64,000 nucleotides of DNA from a bacterium HR28 (GCA_002898255.1 BEIE01000001.1:1-64000); one strand, 5' to 3'. Counted from the stretch's first letter, positions 47,111 through 57,965 are shown. Translations and numbers: made by a program. Notes: generated from the sequence alone by a model not told the origin.

Positions 47111-50100
47111 TCAGGCAAGCGCCGATACCGTTTCCCGAGTGCGGTACGCGGGCAGAGGTTGCACCGTGTACGTCGTGCAGCCGAGCAACGCCCGCACCAA
47201 TGCCCGTGCCGTGTCAAGCGAGGTCAGACACGGCATTCCGCGCTCCACCGCCGCACGCCGGATCAGGAAGCCGTCCTGGATGGTGCCCTCGTCCTGTCCC
47301 GGCGTGTTGATCACCCCGCGTACTGTCCGATCAAGGATCACTTCAAGGACATCCGGATGCCCATGCCCAATGTGGCGCACCACGAGTTCAACCGGGACAC
47401 CACACGAACGAAGATATGCTGCTGTCCCCTCGGTCGCAACGATGGGGTAACCAAGTTCGACCATCGCTCGAGCGAGCTCGACGCCGGCCGGCTTGTCCTC
47501 GTCAGCGAGGCTGAGCAAGACTGGAGCACCGCGCGGGATCGCGAGTCCGGCCGCCAAGAACGCCTTGGCCAGCGCCGCCTCGAACGTGCGGTCGATCCCC
47601 ATCGCCTCACCGGTCGACTTCATCTCCGGGCCGAGCTGCACATCCACACCGTGCAACTTGGCCATGGAGAAGACCGGCGCCTTCACCGCCACCAATGGCT
47701 GGCGTGGCCAGAGTCCACCGCGATACCCCTGCTCGGCGAGCGTCTGGCCAAGCAGGATTCGCGTCGCAACCTCGACCATCGGTACACCGGTCACCTTGCT
47801 CAAGAAGGGGACTGTCCGTGAGGCTCGCGGATTGACTTCCAGGACGTAGATAGTTCCCCCGTGCAACACGAACTGGATATTCATGAGTCCTCGCACGCCG
47901 AGCGCGAGCGCAATCTCGGTGGTATAGCGGACGAGCGTCTCGACGTGCTCGTGCGGGAGCTCAACAGCCGGGTAGACTGCGAAGCTATCTCCAGAGTGTA
48001 CTCCTGCACGCTCGATGTGCTGCATGACGCCGGGGATCAGTACCTCGCGCCCGTCGGCGAGCGCGTCGACCTCGAGTTCGACTCCATCGAGATACTTGTC
48101 GATCAGCACCGGACGGCCGCTAGCAAAAGCACCTGACGTCTCCAAATACCGTTCGAGCTGCTCGCGCCGGTACACCACCTCCATCGCTCGCCCACCGAGG
48201 ACATACGATGGCCGAACGAGCACGGGATACCCGATGCGCTCCGCCACGGCGAGTGCCTCCTCAAGGCTCAGCACGCCGGCACCCGGTGGCTGCGGAATAC
48301 CCAGCTCGCGGAGGAAGCGCTCGAACCGTCGGCGGTCTTCTGCGATATCGATCGCCTCCTGATCGGTGCCGAGAATCGGTACTCCCGCCGCTGCGAGTTC
48401 CCCGGCGAGGTTAATCGCTGTCTGCCCGCCGAACTGCACGACGACTGGTGGAACCGCGTCCAGACGTCCGGCTGCCTCATGGACCAGCACATCCAGCACT
48501 GACTCGGCATCAAGCGGGACGACATAGAGCCGGTCGGAAGCATCGAAATCGGTCGAGACCGTCTCCGGGTTGTTGTTCAGCATGATCGCTGCGACACCGG
48601 CCCGGTGCAGCGCCTGTGCCGCTTTCACGCTGCAGTAATCAAACTCGATTCCCTGACCAATCCGGATTGGCCCGGCCCCGATCACCACCGTCTTCGGAGG
48701 CGGGAGCGGTGGTGCCTCATCCTCATCCTCATATGTGGCGTAGAAGTACGGCGTCTCGGCCGCAAACTCGGCAGCGCAGGTATCGACGAGCTTGTGGACT
48801 GGCACGATGCCCCAGCTCCACCGGAGCTCCCGCACCGCCCGCTCCGTGGTACCGCGCAGGGCAGCGATTGTGCGGTCACCGTACCCAAGCCGCTTTGCCT
48901 CCCAGAGGAGATCTGGCGTGAGTTCATCACGGGCGAGGGGCGCTTCTAGGGCGACAATTCGCTGGATTGCCCGAACAAACCAGGGATCGATCCCGCTGAG
49001 GGCGCTGACCTCATCCGGGTCCCAACCGCGGCGAACCGCAGCAGCGACCGCCCAGAGCCGTAGATCGGTCGGCACCCGCAGCGCGTGCTTCAGTGCCTCC
49101 TCATCCTGCCAAGTTGGATCTTCCCACAGTAAGTCAGCCTGATCTGAATCGAGGCCACGCACTGCCTTTTGCAGCGCCGCCTCAAAGCAGCGGTCAATGG
49201 CCATGACCTCGCCAGTCGCCTTCATCTGTGAGCCGAGTGTTCGATCGCCATGGCGGAATTTGTCAAAGGGCCAGCGCGGAATCTTGACCACACAGTAGTC
49301 AAGTGCTGGCTCAAACGAGGCCATGGTCTTCCCCGTCACCGGATTGGGCAACTCATCGAGGGTACGCCCAATCGCCAGCTTGGCCGCGATCCGGGCAATC
49401 GGGTAACCAGTGGCTTTCGAGGCCAGAGCCGAGCTCCGACTAACCCGCGGGTTGACCTCGATGACGTAGTACTGATCGGAGCGAGGATCTAGTGCGAACT
49501 GAATGTTGCACCCGCCGACAATGCCGAGGGCCCGAATGATTTTCAGCGCGGCACTGCGCAGCATTTGATAGTCACGGTCGCTCAGCGTCTGTGAAGGTGC
49601 AACGACGATGCTATCGCCGGTGTGCACGCCCATGGGATCGAGGTTTTCCATATTGCAGACCGTGATGCAGGTATCGTTAGCGTCCCGCATCACCTCGTAC
49701 TCGATCTCTTTCCACCCAAGAAGGCTCCGTTCGACGAGCACCTGGCCGATAGGACTAGCCGCGAGGCCGCGCTGGACCAGGGCGATCAGTTCCTCACGGG
49801 TGAAGGCAATCCCGCCACCTGTCCCACCGAGCGTGAAGGCCGGTCGCACGATGAGCGGGAGTGGCACTTCCTCGGCAAAGCGCAGCGCCTCGTCGACACT
49901 GTAGGCCGTGACACTCTCCAGCACCGGCTCGTTGATCTCCAGCAGCAACTCCTTGAAGAGCTGACGGTCCTCCGCCTTGCGAATCGCCTCAAGTGGCGTC
50001 CCCAGGAGCCGCACACCGTACCGATCGAGCACTCCCGCCTCAGCCAGCGCGACGGCGAGGTTCAGCCCTGTCTGGCCGCCAAGTGTGGCCAAAAGCCCCT

Positions 50101-50350
50101 CCGGACGCTCGCGCGCGATGATCCGCTCGAGTACTTCGACCGTCAGCGGCTCGATGTAGACGGCATCAGCCATGTCCTCGTCGGTCATGATGGTCGCTGG
50201 GTTGGAGTTGACGATGATGGTGCGGACACCTTCCTCGCGCAACGCCCGGAGTGCTTGGCTCCCCGAATAGTCAAACTCGGCTGCTTGGCCGATGACGATC
50301 GGTCCCGAGCCGATCACAAGCACGCTGGAAACAATTGGTCGGCGGGCCAT
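47111..50350 (-). CDS. carB: carbamoyl-phosphate synthase large subunit
   Basis: This 1079-aa subunit makes carbamoyl phosphate from bicarbonate, ammonia and two ATP. The two homologous synthetase halves are both complete: [22 protein letters not shown] and [20 protein letters not shown] open them, and each has an ATP-grasp core ([20 protein letters not shown] and [16 protein letters not shown]). A C-terminal MGS-like allosteric domain follows (about 945-1075). Ammonia arrives through a tunnel from CarA, encoded two bases upstream. Length is normal. Confidence 0.97.
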   Translation of the reverse strand: MARRPIVSSVLVIGSGPIVIGQAAEFDYSGSQALRALREEGVRTIIVNSNPATIMTDEDMADAVYIEPLTVEVLERIIARERPEGLLATLGGQTGLNLAVALAEAGVLDRYGVRLLGTPLEAIRKAEDRQLFKELLLEINEPVLESVTAYSVDEALRFAEEVPLPLIVRPAFTLGGTGGGIAFTREELIALVQRGLAASPIGQVLVERSLLGWKEIEYEVMRDANDTCITVCNMENLDPMGVHTGDSIVVAPSQTLSDRDYQMLRSAALKIIRALGIVGGCNIQFALDPRSDQYYVIEVNPRVSRSSALASKATGYPIARIAAKLAIGRTLDELPNPVTGKTMASFEPALDYCVVKIPRWPFDKFRHGDRTLGSQMKATGEVMAIDRCFEAALQKAVRGLDSDQADLLWEDPTWQDEEALKHALRVPTDLRLWAVAAAVRRGWDPDEVSALSGIDPWFVRAIQRIVALEAPLARDELTPDLLWEAKRLGYGDRTIAALRGTTERAVRELRWSWGIVPVHKLVDTCAAEFAAETPYFYATYEDEDEAPPLPPPKTVVIGAGPIRIGQGIEFDYCSVKAAQALHRAGVAAIMLNNNPETVSTDFDASDRLYVVPLDAESVLDVLVHEAAGRLDAVPPVVVQFGGQTAINLAGELAAAGVPILGTDQEAIDIAEDRRRFERFLRELGIPQPPGAGVLSLEEALAVAERIGYPVLVRPSYVLGGRAMEVVYRREQLERYLETSGAFASGRPVLIDKYLDGVELEVDALADGREVLIPGVMQHIERAGVHSGDSFAVYPAVELPHEHVETLVRYTTEIALALGVRGLMNIQFVLHGGTIYVLEVNPRASRTVPFLSKVTGVPMVEVATRILLGQTLAEQGYRGGLWPRQPLVAVKAPVFSMAKLHGVDVQLGPEMKSTGEAMGIDRTFEAALAKAFLAAGLAIPRGAPVLLSLADEDKPAGVELARAMVELGYPIVATEGTAAYLRSCGVPVELVVRHIGHGHPDVLEVILDRTVRGVINTPGQDEGTIQDGFLIRRAAVERGMPCLTSLDTARALVRALLGCTTYTVQPLPAYRTRETVSALA

Positions 50351-50352
50351 CC

Positions 50353-51504
50353 TTACACCCCCTCTCCGGCGAGGAGCGCTGGCTGCGTCATGCGCGCCTG
50401 CCAGCGCTGCCGCACCAGTTCCAGGAAGGCATCAAAGAGGTCCTGACTATCTTGCGGCCCGGGTGCTCCCTCCGGGTGGAACTGGACGCTGAGTACTGGC
50501 AACTCCTGATGCCGGAGACCTTCCACCGTCCCGTCGTTCACGTTCACCATCCAGACCAGCCAGCCCTGCTCGGTCGGCACGCTGGCTGCTTCGACGCAGT
50601 AGCCGTGATTTTGCGACGTGATACGGACCCGACCAGTCAGGAGATCTTTCACTGGATGGTTCCCTCCGCGGTGCCCGAAGACGAGCTTGGTCGTCTTGGC
50701 ACCAGCCGCGAGTGCAAGCAGCTGATGGCCAAGACAGATGCCGAAGAACGGCACGCCAGAGTGCGCAAGCTCGCGCACCGTCTCAACCGCCTGGCGTGCC
50801 TGCGTTGGGTCACCCGGACCAGGCGAGACCACTACCCCGTCCGGATCGAGTTCGAGCACTTCAGTTGCCCGCACACCATAGGGGAGCACGGTCAGTCGCA
50901 CACCACGCCGGCGAAGTGAAGCGAGGATGTTGTGCTTCACACCGCAGTCGATCACGACAACGTGTGGCGCATCCGCTGGGCCAAAGGTCGCACGCTCTCC
51001 TCGGACGGCAGGCACGACATCTTCCACGTCCGGTGTCCAGGCACGACGCGCCATCTCGCAAAGCTCTTCGTCCGAGAGGCTGGTGCGGTCGCTCACCAGT
51101 ACGGCCCGCATTGTCCCGTGCAGGCGGAGATGCCGAGTGAGCGCCCGAGTATCGACCCCGGCGAGTCCAGGAATCCCCCAGCGCTCCAGGTACTCGCCCA
51201 GCGTGCCCTGCGCGCGCCAGTGACTCGGCTGGTCGCAATACTCGCGCACCACCAGCCCAGCCACCCACGGGCGCCGTGACTGTTCATCCTCATCGCAGAT
51301 ACCGTAATTGCCGATAAGTGGGTAGGTCATACAGACGATCTGCCCATAAAAAGAGGGGTCAGTGACCACCTCTTGATAGCCAGTCATGACAGTGGTGAAG
51401 ACGGCTTCGCCCTCAGCGTTGCGGCGCGCCCCGAACGGGGTGCCCGGAAAGATCCGGCCGTCCTCCAAGACGAGTGCACCGGTCCGCAAAGTGCGTATCG
51501 ACAT
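50353..51504 (-). CDS. carA: carbamoyl-phosphate synthase small subunit (glutaminase)
   Basis: This 383-aa subunit hydrolyses glutamine and feeds ammonia to CarB. The N-terminal domain has [16 protein letters not shown] and [19 protein letters not shown]. The C-terminal class I amidotransferase domain has [11 protein letters not shown], the nucleophile in [17 protein letters not shown], and VQFHPE. ATG start. It overlaps the pyrC end by 92 bases, which implies tight coupling. Confidence 0.96.
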   Translation of the reverse strand: MSIRTLRTGALVLEDGRIFPGTPFGARRNAEGEAVFTTVMTGYQEVVTDPSFYGQIVCMTYPLIGNYGICDEDEQSRRPWVAGLVVREYCDQPSHWRAQGTLGEYLERWGIPGLAGVDTRALTRHLRLHGTMRAVLVSDRTSLSDEELCEMARRAWTPDVEDVVPAVRGERATFGPADAPHVVVIDCGVKHNILASLRRRGVRLTVLPYGVRATEVLELDPDGVVVSPGPGDPTQARQAVETVRELAHSGVPFFGICLGHQLLALAAGAKTTKLVFGHRGGNHPVKDLLTGRVRITSQNHGYCVEAASVPTEQGWLVWMVNVNDGTVEGLRHQELPVLSVQFHPEGAPGPQDSQDLFDAFLELVRQRWQARMTQPALLAGEGV

Positions 51505-52804
51505 AGACCACCTTCCCTCCGACGATTGTCAAGAGCGCGCGCCCGTGCAGCGTGAGTCCCAGGAGTGGCGTATTCGCGCTGCGCGAGTGCAGCGACTCGC
51601 GTGTGACCTGCCAGGGAATCTCCGGATCGAACACCACAACATCGGCCGGGGAACCCGGCCTGAGCGTTCCTCCTGGCAGACCAAACAGTCGCGCTGGCTG
51701 ACAAGAAAGGAACTCGATCAGTTCGCGTAGCGTCAGTGATCCAGCGCGGACGAGGCGCAGCAAGAGCGGAAGTGCCAGCTCGAGCCCGACCATGCCGAAT
51801 GCGGCGCGACGGAGATCGCTCGGCTTATCCTGCTGGTGATGCGGGGCATGATCGGTAGCAATGAGGTCGATCGTGCCGTCGCGCAGGCCGGCCCGCAAAG
51901 CCAACGCATCACCCTCTGGCCGCAAGGGCGGATTGACCTTGGCGTTCGGATCTGGACACGGTCCAGCTCGTTGCGCTTCCTCTTCACCAGCAAACCGCCG
52001 CACCCCAGCCACCCACTCATCAGTCAGCAACAGATGGTGCGGGGTCACCTCGACCGTCACACGCACGCCGTCACGCTTCGCCCGCCGCACCATGGCGAGC
52101 CCTCGCGCTGTCGTCAGGTGCAGGACGTGCAGCCAGCCGCCGGTCAGGCGCGCCAGTTCCAGGTCGCGCAGCAGCACGATCTCCTCCGCGGCGGCCGGGA
52201 TCCCAGGGAGGCCAAGTCGCTGGGCAACCGGCCCTTCGTGCACCACCCCACCCGCTGCGAGCGTCCACTCTTCGCAGTGCACCATGATGGGTCGCCCGAG
52301 CGTACGGCTCGTCTCCAGCGCCGCCCGCAGCACTCGTGCACTCCGCGTGCTGTCACCGTCGTCGGAAAAGCCCACGGCGCCCGCCTCGGCCATCCCAACC
52401 AGGTCGGCCAACTCCTCTCCCCGGCGACCGCGCGAAATCGCCCCGATGGGGTAAACGCGCACCGGCAGCTCCCGTGCCCGTTCGACGATGTCACGCACGC
52501 GCTCTGGAGTGTCCAACGGGGGATCCGTGTTGGGCATGCAGCAGATCGTGGCAAAGCCACCAGCTGCCGCTGCCGCAGCACCTGTCTCCAACGTCTCCTT
52601 CTCGGGGAAACCTGGATCACGAAGATGCACGTGCACGTCGACGAAGGCCGGAGCGACGATCAGCCCCTGCACGTCCATCACTCGCGCGTCATCCGGGATC
52701 GGCAGGCGCGGCTCAATCGCCACGACCTTCCCGTCACGAACGAGCACATCCACACGCTCATCGAGCCCCTGCGTAGGGTCGATGACGTGGCCACCACGGA
52801 GCAG
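51413..52804 (-). CDS. pyrC: dihydroorotase (type I), start uncertain
   Basis: This enzyme cyclises carbamoyl-aspartate to dihydroorotate; about 463 aa from the proposed start. Metal site VDVHVHLRDPGFPEKETLETG, MVHCEEW, VEVTPHHLLLTDEW and IATDHAPHH are present. The reading frame is open upstream through the attenuator hairpin to a GTG at 52903, and homology-like sequence begins at LLLRGGHVID. No in-frame ATG or GTG with a ribosome binding site exists between hairpin and domain; I place the start at the CTG at 52804 as a guess. The ATG right after the U-tract (52820) is out of frame. Leads the pyrC-carA-carB unit. Confidence 0.85.
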   Translation of the reverse strand: MLRGGHVIDPTQGLDERVDVLVRDGKVVAIEPRLPIPDDARVMDVQGLIVAPAFVDVHVHLRDPGFPEKETLETGAAAAAAGGFATICCMPNTDPPLDTPERVRDIVERARELPVRVYPIGAISRGRRGEELADLVGMAEAGAVGFSDDGDSTRSARVLRAALETSRTLGRPIMVHCEEWTLAAGGVVHEGPVAQRLGLPGIPAAAEEIVLLRDLELARLTGGWLHVLHLTTARGLAMVRRAKRDGVRVTVEVTPHHLLLTDEWVAGVRRFAGEEEAQRAGPCPDPNAKVNPPLRPEGDALALRAGLRDGTIDLIATDHAPHHQQDKPSDLRRAAFGMVGLELALPLLLRLVRAGSLTLRELIEFLSCQPARLFGLPGGTLRPGSPADVVVFDPEIPWQVTRESLHSRSANTPLLGLTLHGRALLTIVGGKVVYVDTHFADRCTRLGGRPDLSGHPVRGAPQR

Positions 52805-52820
52805 GAGTGCAGGAGCCCAT

Positions 52821-52857
52821 AAAAAAGGCCTCTGGATTCGGGCTGAATCCAGAGGCC
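52821..52857 (-). terminator. attenuator (intrinsic terminator) in the pyrC leader
   Basis: On the minus strand GGCCTCTGGATTC-AGCCC-GAATCCAGAGGCC is a perfect 13-bp stem with a 5-base loop followed by TTTTTT. It lies between the pyrC promoter and the coding region. A GAGGC in the upstream leader could compete with its 5' arm, the layout of transcription attenuation as in PyrR-type or translation-coupled control. Confidence 0.85.
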
Positions 52858-52952
52858 CGCTCGCCTGCCGCATCTGAGGTTGTGGACTACCGCTACCCTG
52901 CACGCCTCACCCAGTCGCGTCCGTACGCACTCGCTCCGACACTCAGACGCAA

Positions 52953-52981
52953 ATTCTACCGAAGCATGCTCGTGTTGTCAA
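52953..52981 (-). promoter_or_regulatory. strong promoter of the pyrC-carAB unit
   Basis: On the minus strand TTGACA, a 17-bp spacer and TAGAAT. The predicted start near 52946 gives a leader of about 90 nt before the terminator hairpin. Confidence 0.8.
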
Positions 52982-53140
52982 GACAGCATTCCAACGACCA
53001 ACTGAAAGACAGCGCTTCGCACTAAATCAAGGCAATACGCAAATCCCCAACACGTGGGGCAAAATGAAGCCTCATTGGGGTTGGAATTTCACCACCGAAA
53101 CGCAATACCAGAACGCAACCTCCTGCGACTCCCTGAGCAG

Positions 53141-53767
53141 TCATTCCTGTGCGAACGCCAGTGGACAGGTTCGGCACACGTCGGGGAGTTGAGCCGGCCG
53201 TGGCAACTCCCACCCACTCCGCCGCAGCAGCCGCCAGGTCAACCAGATCGAGAGCCCCACCACATTACAGTAGCAGCCCCGCCACTCCGCGACCGGCCGC
53301 AGATCCGGATCCTGAATCGCATACCCACCCGCCTTGTCAAAGGGCTCACCCCGCGCAATGCTCGCCGCAATGTCCGCCTCCGAGTACGCACGCATCCGCA
53401 CCCAGGTCGTGGCGTGATCCACCCACAGGCGCCTTCCCCGCGCAACCGCCACCCCCGTAATCACCCGGTGCCAGCGACCGCGCAGCAGCTGCAACATCGC
53501 CCGGGCGTCCTCCGCTGTCTCTGGCTTCCCGAGCAGGCGACCACGGAACACCACCACCGTATCTGCGGCCACCACCCAGTCCCCTGGCCGACGTTGAGCA
53601 ACTGCTGCCGCCTTGTGTCGTGCCAAAGCCCGCGCCACACGCTCCGGATGCGGGTGCCGCTCCGGCAGCGGCTCCTCAACCGCCGCTGGATCGATCTCAA
53701 AGGGCACACCAAGCCACGCCAGGAGCTCGCGGCGCCGGGGCGAAGCGGAGGCGAGGACGAGCGTCAC
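53141..53767 (-). CDS. maf: Maf-like nucleotide pyrophosphatase
   Basis: In this 208-aa Maf-fold protein the N-terminal LVLASASPRRRELLAWLG, the AADTVVVFRGRLLGKP active-site region and the AYSEADIAASIARGEPFDKAGGYAIQD segment are diagnostic. Members hydrolyse non-canonical or modified NTPs (dTTP/UTP or m7GTP types). It carries a Cys-containing tail (DVCRTCPLAF) of unknown purpose. The GTG start overlaps the upstream methyltransferase stop by 4 bases. Confidence 0.93.
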   Translation of the reverse strand: MTLVLASASPRRRELLAWLGVPFEIDPAAVEEPLPERHPHPERVARALARHKAAAVAQRRPGDWVVAADTVVVFRGRLLGKPETAEDARAMLQLLRGRWHRVITGVAVARGRRLWVDHATTWVRMRAYSEADIAASIARGEPFDKAGGYAIQDPDLRPVAEWRGCYCNVVGLSIWLTWRLLRRSGWELPRPAQLPDVCRTCPLAFAQE

Positions 53768-54978
53768 GGCAGCCCCTCGGCCAGCTCAAGCGTCGCAACC
53801 GACTCGATGTGGTACGTCTGTGGGAACATGTCGAGCGGCGTCACGTCGACCAGACGGTAACCGCCATCGACCAGCTTCCGGAGGTCGCGCGCCAGCGTTG
53901 CCGGGTCGCAGGAGACGTAGACGATTCGCGGTGGCCGCAGCATGAGTACACCGGTGATCGCCTCCGGCGCACAGCCAACCCGCGGTGGGTCGAGGATGAC
54001 CACGTCCGGCCGCACGGCCAGCTTACCCAGCACGTGCTCGACCTTCGCCATCACGTACTCGACGTTGTCGAACGGGTCGAGGTTGACTTGAGCATCTGCG
54101 ACAGCCGAGGGCGACTCCTCGATCCCGATGACACGTGCCACACGCGGCGCCAGGAAGGCAGCGAACGTCCCCACCCCTGCATAGGCATCAACCACGACCT
54201 CCTGACCGGTTGGGGCAATCCGCTCCAACACCAGCTCAACCAACCGCTCGGCGATCCCCGTATTGGTCTGGAAGAACGAGCTTGCCGAGATGCGGAAGCG
54301 ATAGCCTCGCAGTGCTTCGTGGTAGTACGGCTGGCCCGAAGGAAGTTCCGGATCAATCTCGTGAACGTTCGGATGCACAAGAAGCTCGCCGGTGTTGACA
54401 CCGTACCGTACCATGAGCTGGTGCTTGACGTGTGCCTTCCCCTGCAGCCGCTCGAGCACCTCGTTGATCTTCGGATGCATGATTAGGCAGCGCTCGATCC
54501 GGATGAACCGGTAGCCATGCCCCGGACGGGAGATGTAGCCCAGGTTGCCCTTTCCGTCGACCGAAAATCGAGCGTGGTTCCGGTACCCGTAGGGGCTAGG
54601 CGAGGGAATTGTCGGTGAAACAGGTGGATTTTCGAATTTGCCAATCCGCCGGAGTTGTTGGCGAACTACGTGTTGCTTGAGAACCAGCTGGTGCTCGTAT
54701 CGGATGTGCTGCCACTGGCACCCGCCGCAGACGCCGAAGTACGGACACGGCGGGTCGACTCGCTCCGGCGACGGTGTGCGTACCTCGACGACCCGTCCCA
54801 GCGCGTGATCCTTGCGGTCACGCTCGATTGCAACAAGCACATCCTCACCAGGGATCCCGTACTCGGCAAAGACGACGCGACCGTCTTCGCGGCCGATCGC
54901 TGCACCCTGGTAGGCCATCTCCTCAAGGTGGAGCTCGATCGTGCGGAGCGTCCGCGGTGTCGGGAGCGGCTCTCCCAT
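53764..54978 (-). CDS. RNA uracil-C5 methyltransferase (RlmD/RlmCD type)
   Basis: In this 404-aa protein the TRAM RNA-binding domain comes first (about 8-60), then an iron-sulfur cysteine cluster (CPYFGVCGGCQWQH). The methyltransferase core follows: ASSFFQTNTGIAERLV, VVVDAYAGVGTFAAFL, DVVILDPPRVGC, and the nucleophile in YVSCDPATLARDL. It forms m5U in 23S rRNA or tRNA; the exact site cannot be told. ATG start with GGAGG just upstream. maf overlaps its stop, so the two form a unit. Confidence 0.92.
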   Translation of the reverse strand: MGEPLPTPRTLRTIELHLEEMAYQGAAIGREDGRVVFAEYGIPGEDVLVAIERDRKDHALGRVVEVRTPSPERVDPPCPYFGVCGGCQWQHIRYEHQLVLKQHVVRQQLRRIGKFENPPVSPTIPSPSPYGYRNHARFSVDGKGNLGYISRPGHGYRFIRIERCLIMHPKINEVLERLQGKAHVKHQLMVRYGVNTGELLVHPNVHEIDPELPSGQPYYHEALRGYRFRISASSFFQTNTGIAERLVELVLERIAPTGQEVVVDAYAGVGTFAAFLAPRVARVIGIEESPSAVADAQVNLDPFDNVEYVMAKVEHVLGKLAVRPDVVILDPPRVGCAPEAITGVLMLRPPRIVYVSCDPATLARDLRKLVDGGYRLVDVTPLDMFPQTYHIESVATLELAEGLP

Positions 54979-55270
54979 AGCGAACCTCCTTCGGGGATAG
55001 TGTACCGGCCGTGTCGGCTACTGCCACGCCTCTGTCCGCTGCTCGTTCCACTGCCGACAGCAGCTGTACGAAAGCGCGACGCCTCAAGGTCTGCTTGTCC
55101 GTAGAGAGCAAGCCGGGTAGCAGACGGCGCGGACCCACTTGGCGAGCTCCGGGGACGCTCCTCGAGGAAAGCGCCTCCGTCGCACAGCCGGGCCGCATAC
55201 TTGACCTCAGCACCCCAGCCCTCGACAATCGGTCGCGCACGACGCAGGGATGACTGAGAGGACCGTGACG
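54979..55270. other. intergenic stretch before the dehydrogenase
   Basis: About 290 bases between divergent genes. The ORFs here are shadows; no promoter stands out. Confidence 0.4.
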
Positions 55271-56557
55271 ATGAGCGAGCCATTGACACAAACCGTGATC
55301 GCGATGGATCTCGTACCCTTCCGTTTCGGCCCAGGCGCAACTACAGAGGTGACGGACGAGCTCCGCCGCCTCGGCGCACGGCGCGTACTGCTGGTGGCCG
55401 ATCCCACGCTCCGGCGTCACGGCCTGGTAGACCGTCTCGAAGCGGCGATTCAGGACGCTGGGGCCGAAGTCACCACGTTCGAGCGCGTTCACATCGAACC
55501 CACGGACCGCTCGCTCCGTGAGGCGATCGAATTTGCGCAACGTATCCACCCCGATGCCTACGTATCGCTTGGTGGCGGCAGCACGATCGATACGGCCAAG
55601 GCGATGAACCTCTTCACGACGTATCCAGCCGACCTCTTCGACTACCTCAACAAGCCGATCGGTAAGGGACTTCCGGTTCCGGGTCCCTTGGCGCCTCACA
55701 TCGCCCTACCGACCACAGCTGGTACAGGCAGCGAGACGACCGCAGTGATTGCCCTGGAGCTTTCCGAGCGACGGCTGAAGACAGGGATCTCGCACCGGTA
55801 CATCCGGCCGACAATCGCGATCGTCGACCCACTCAACACCGTCACCTGCCCACCGATGGTCACCGCCTTCGCTGGGCTGGATGTACTGTGCCATGCAATC
55901 GAGTCCTATACCGCGAAACCGTATAATGTCCGGCCACGCCCAGCCAGCGCAGCAGAGCGGCCCGCGTATATCGGATCCAACCCGATTGCCGATCTCTGGA
56001 GCGCTCAGGCGATCCGTTGGGGCGCGAAGTATTTGCGTCGGGCCTTCTTCGCGCCGCTTGACTTGGAGGCGCGCACCTTCATGGCGATGGCCAGCCTGAC
56101 AGCTGGGATCGGCTTCGGCAATGCGGGTGTGCACATCCCACACGCGATGTCATACCCAATCGCAGGCATGGTCCGTGAGTTCTTCCCACCAGACTACGAC
56201 GTCGACGAGCCGCTGATCCCCCACGGCCTCGCTGTCGTCGTGGGTGCGCCTGCCGCATTGCGCTTCACGGCGGTTTCCTGGCCAGAGCGTCACGCGGAGG
56301 TCGCAGAGATGCTGGGCATCGATACGCGCGGCATGCCGGTACGCGCCGCCGCCGAGGCTGTCGCCGAGGCGCTCCTTCAGCTTATGCGCGACCTCGGCTT
56401 GCCGAGCGGTCTTGAAGAACTCGGATTCAGTGAAAAGGACATCCCGGCACTCGTCGAGGGCACGCTCGCTCAGCAACGCATCCTGGTCAACAGCCCACGA
56501 CCGGTCGATGAGCGTGCGCTGACCGAAATCTTCCGCCAGGCGATGCGGTACTGGTAA
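55271..56557 (+). CDS. iron-type dehydrogenase, probably hydroxyacid-oxoacid transhydrogenase
   Basis: This 428-aa group III alcohol dehydrogenase-like protein has YVSLGGGSTIDTAKAMN (NAD site), LPTTAGTGSETT, and metal-site segments FAGLDVLCHAIESYTAKPYN and GVHIPHAMSYPIAG. The insertion AKPYNVRPRPASAAERPAYIG is characteristic of ADHFE1-type transhydrogenases, which exchange a hydroxyl and a keto group between acids without free NAD. The ATG at 55271 follows GAGAGG; another ATG lies 7 codons upstream. Single-gene unit. Confidence 0.87.
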   Translation: MSEPLTQTVIAMDLVPFRFGPGATTEVTDELRRLGARRVLLVADPTLRRHGLVDRLEAAIQDAGAEVTTFERVHIEPTDRSLREAIEFAQRIHPDAYVSLGGGSTIDTAKAMNLFTTYPADLFDYLNKPIGKGLPVPGPLAPHIALPTTAGTGSETTAVIALELSERRLKTGISHRYIRPTIAIVDPLNTVTCPPMVTAFAGLDVLCHAIESYTAKPYNVRPRPASAAERPAYIGSNPIADLWSAQAIRWGAKYLRRAFFAPLDLEARTFMAMASLTAGIGFGNAGVHIPHAMSYPIAGMVREFFPPDYDVDEPLIPHGLAVVVGAPAALRFTAVSWPERHAEVAEMLGIDTRGMPVRAAAEAVAEALLQLMRDLGLPSGLEELGFSEKDIPALVEGTLAQQRILVNSPRPVDERALTEIFRQAMRYW

Positions 56558-56982
56558 ACGCATCCCGAAAGGTACGCGCGACACGCACAATGCTTGGTCC
56601 ACCTGTGCCACCCAGGGATCGCCCCTCTCTGAGCGGTGCGGTATCCATGTGTGGCCGGCTACCCCCTGCCCTACAACAGCTTTGCAGCGACAGCGGCCCT
56701 CACAACCGCACACAAGTCGGGCACGTTGTGTGACCGTCGCGCGTCTTGTCGACTGGCTCGGACTGCCCCGGCGACATTGGAACTCCCCGCGGCTTGCAGT
56801 CTCGGCATGGGGATCGCGTCAGCACGCGCCCGCACAGTGCCGCGAACACACAGCGGATGCTCATCGAGAGCGACGGCCAGTCAGGACTTTAGATTTTATC
56901 GCCCCGCGCCGAATGGTAGACTGGATTACCTGCACCCCCTTGGTGCAGACAAAGCAGACCATCGAGCGAGAGGAGGCGCACG
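56558..56982. other. non-coding stretch before the lipoprotein gene
   Basis: About 425 bases. A TAGACT box at 56917-56922 without a good -35 and a small TGCACC/GGTGCA hairpin (56931-56947) precede the gene. I see nothing else. Confidence 0.4.
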
Positions 56983-57750
56983 ATGGCTCCCCCCAGGAGA
57001 TGGATCGTTATTCTCGCGGCGACTATTGCCCTCGTTATGGTGGCCTGCAGCAGTCCGGCTGCAAGTCCGTCACCAGCGCCCAGCGCACCGACCACCACCG
57101 TAGCTACTACCGCAACGGCATCGGCAGAAAGACCGACGCCGACGGTGTCACTCCCCACACCCACGCCTGCCAGTATGCCGCCCACGCCCACTGTGGCTGT
57201 CCCCTCCCCGACCACTGCAAGCCAGCCGGAGACAGCACCCCGCGACCGCTGGGCCGCGGCCTGGCAAGGTGTTCGGAGCGTTGCCATTCACGGACAGGCC
57301 TACGACCCGTCCGGTGTGTTGCTCTCGGAAACGGACCTTCTCCTCGAGAAACCCGATCGACTTCGCGCACTCACCTCCCTCCCAGACGGAACCGAAATGG
57401 AAATGATCCTTATCGGTGAGCGACTCTGGCTCCACTTCGGTGGCACCTGGATGGAGGCACCGAGCGGCACGATGAACGAACTTGTCGCGCAGGCGTTCCT
57501 CTTCGAGGACCGCGTTCTCGACGACTCGGGCAACACACCCACCTTCGAACTGGTTGGAGAGGAAACCTTGGACGGTGAGCGGACACAGGTGTGGCAGGCA
57601 GAGTTCACCCAGTTGGGCGGTCGTTCAACCGTTTGGGTCGGCGCGGACGATCTCCCAAGACGACTCGTCTGGGAAGATAACAACGGTCGCGTTGAAGTGC
57701 GCTACTCCCGGTACAACGAGCCGTTTGGAATCCAACCGCCCACCTCGTGA
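56983..57750 (+). CDS. secreted lipoprotein, LolA/LppX-like fold suspected
   Basis: This 255-aa protein has a signal peptide with lipobox VMVAC-SS, then a long Pro/Thr-rich spacer (about 25-85) that would stand off the membrane or cell wall. The globular part (about 88-250) has repeated beta strands (DLLLEKPDRLRALTSLPDG, EMEMILIGERLWLHFGGTW, VWQAEFTQLGG), resembling LolA/LppX lipid-binding half-barrels. GAGGAGG ribosome binding site. It lies just upstream of the B12 operon but has its own unit; no link is shown. Confidence 0.7.
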   Translation: MAPPRRWIVILAATIALVMVACSSPAASPSPAPSAPTTTVATTATASAERPTPTVSLPTPTPASMPPTPTVAVPSPTTASQPETAPRDRWAAAWQGVRSVAIHGQAYDPSGVLLSETDLLLEKPDRLRALTSLPDGTEMEMILIGERLWLHFGGTWMEAPSGTMNELVAQAFLFEDRVLDDSGNTPTFELVGEETLDGERTQVWQAEFTQLGGRSTVWVGADDLPRRLVWEDNNGRVEVRYSRYNEPFGIQPPTS

Positions 57751-57965
57751 CCGGGCTGGTGCCAAACGAACTCTGGGAGCCTAGCAAGACTGCGACGAGA
57801 CAGAACCGTCCTGATCAGTCAGTCGCAAGCGCTATTGGCTGTCCGACCACAGGAGTGTCCCGTCCGTCCAGCGAGCGCGAGCTCCGACCAGCACTGTAGT
57901 GCGTCCGCGAGCAGGACGGTCCACACCTCGCGTGGTGCACCGCAAGGAGAGGCACGGACGCAACC
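57751..57965. other. intergenic stretch before the cobalamin promoter
   Basis: About 215 bases; no gene or recognisable element apart from the promoter that follows. Confidence 0.4.

Noticed and set aside
49622-50446. 274-aa plus-strand ORF
   Set aside because: Antisense to carB; shadow frame.
52761-52820. ATG immediately after the pyrC attenuator as the pyrC start
   Set aside because: It is out of frame and gives only about 20 codons before a stop.
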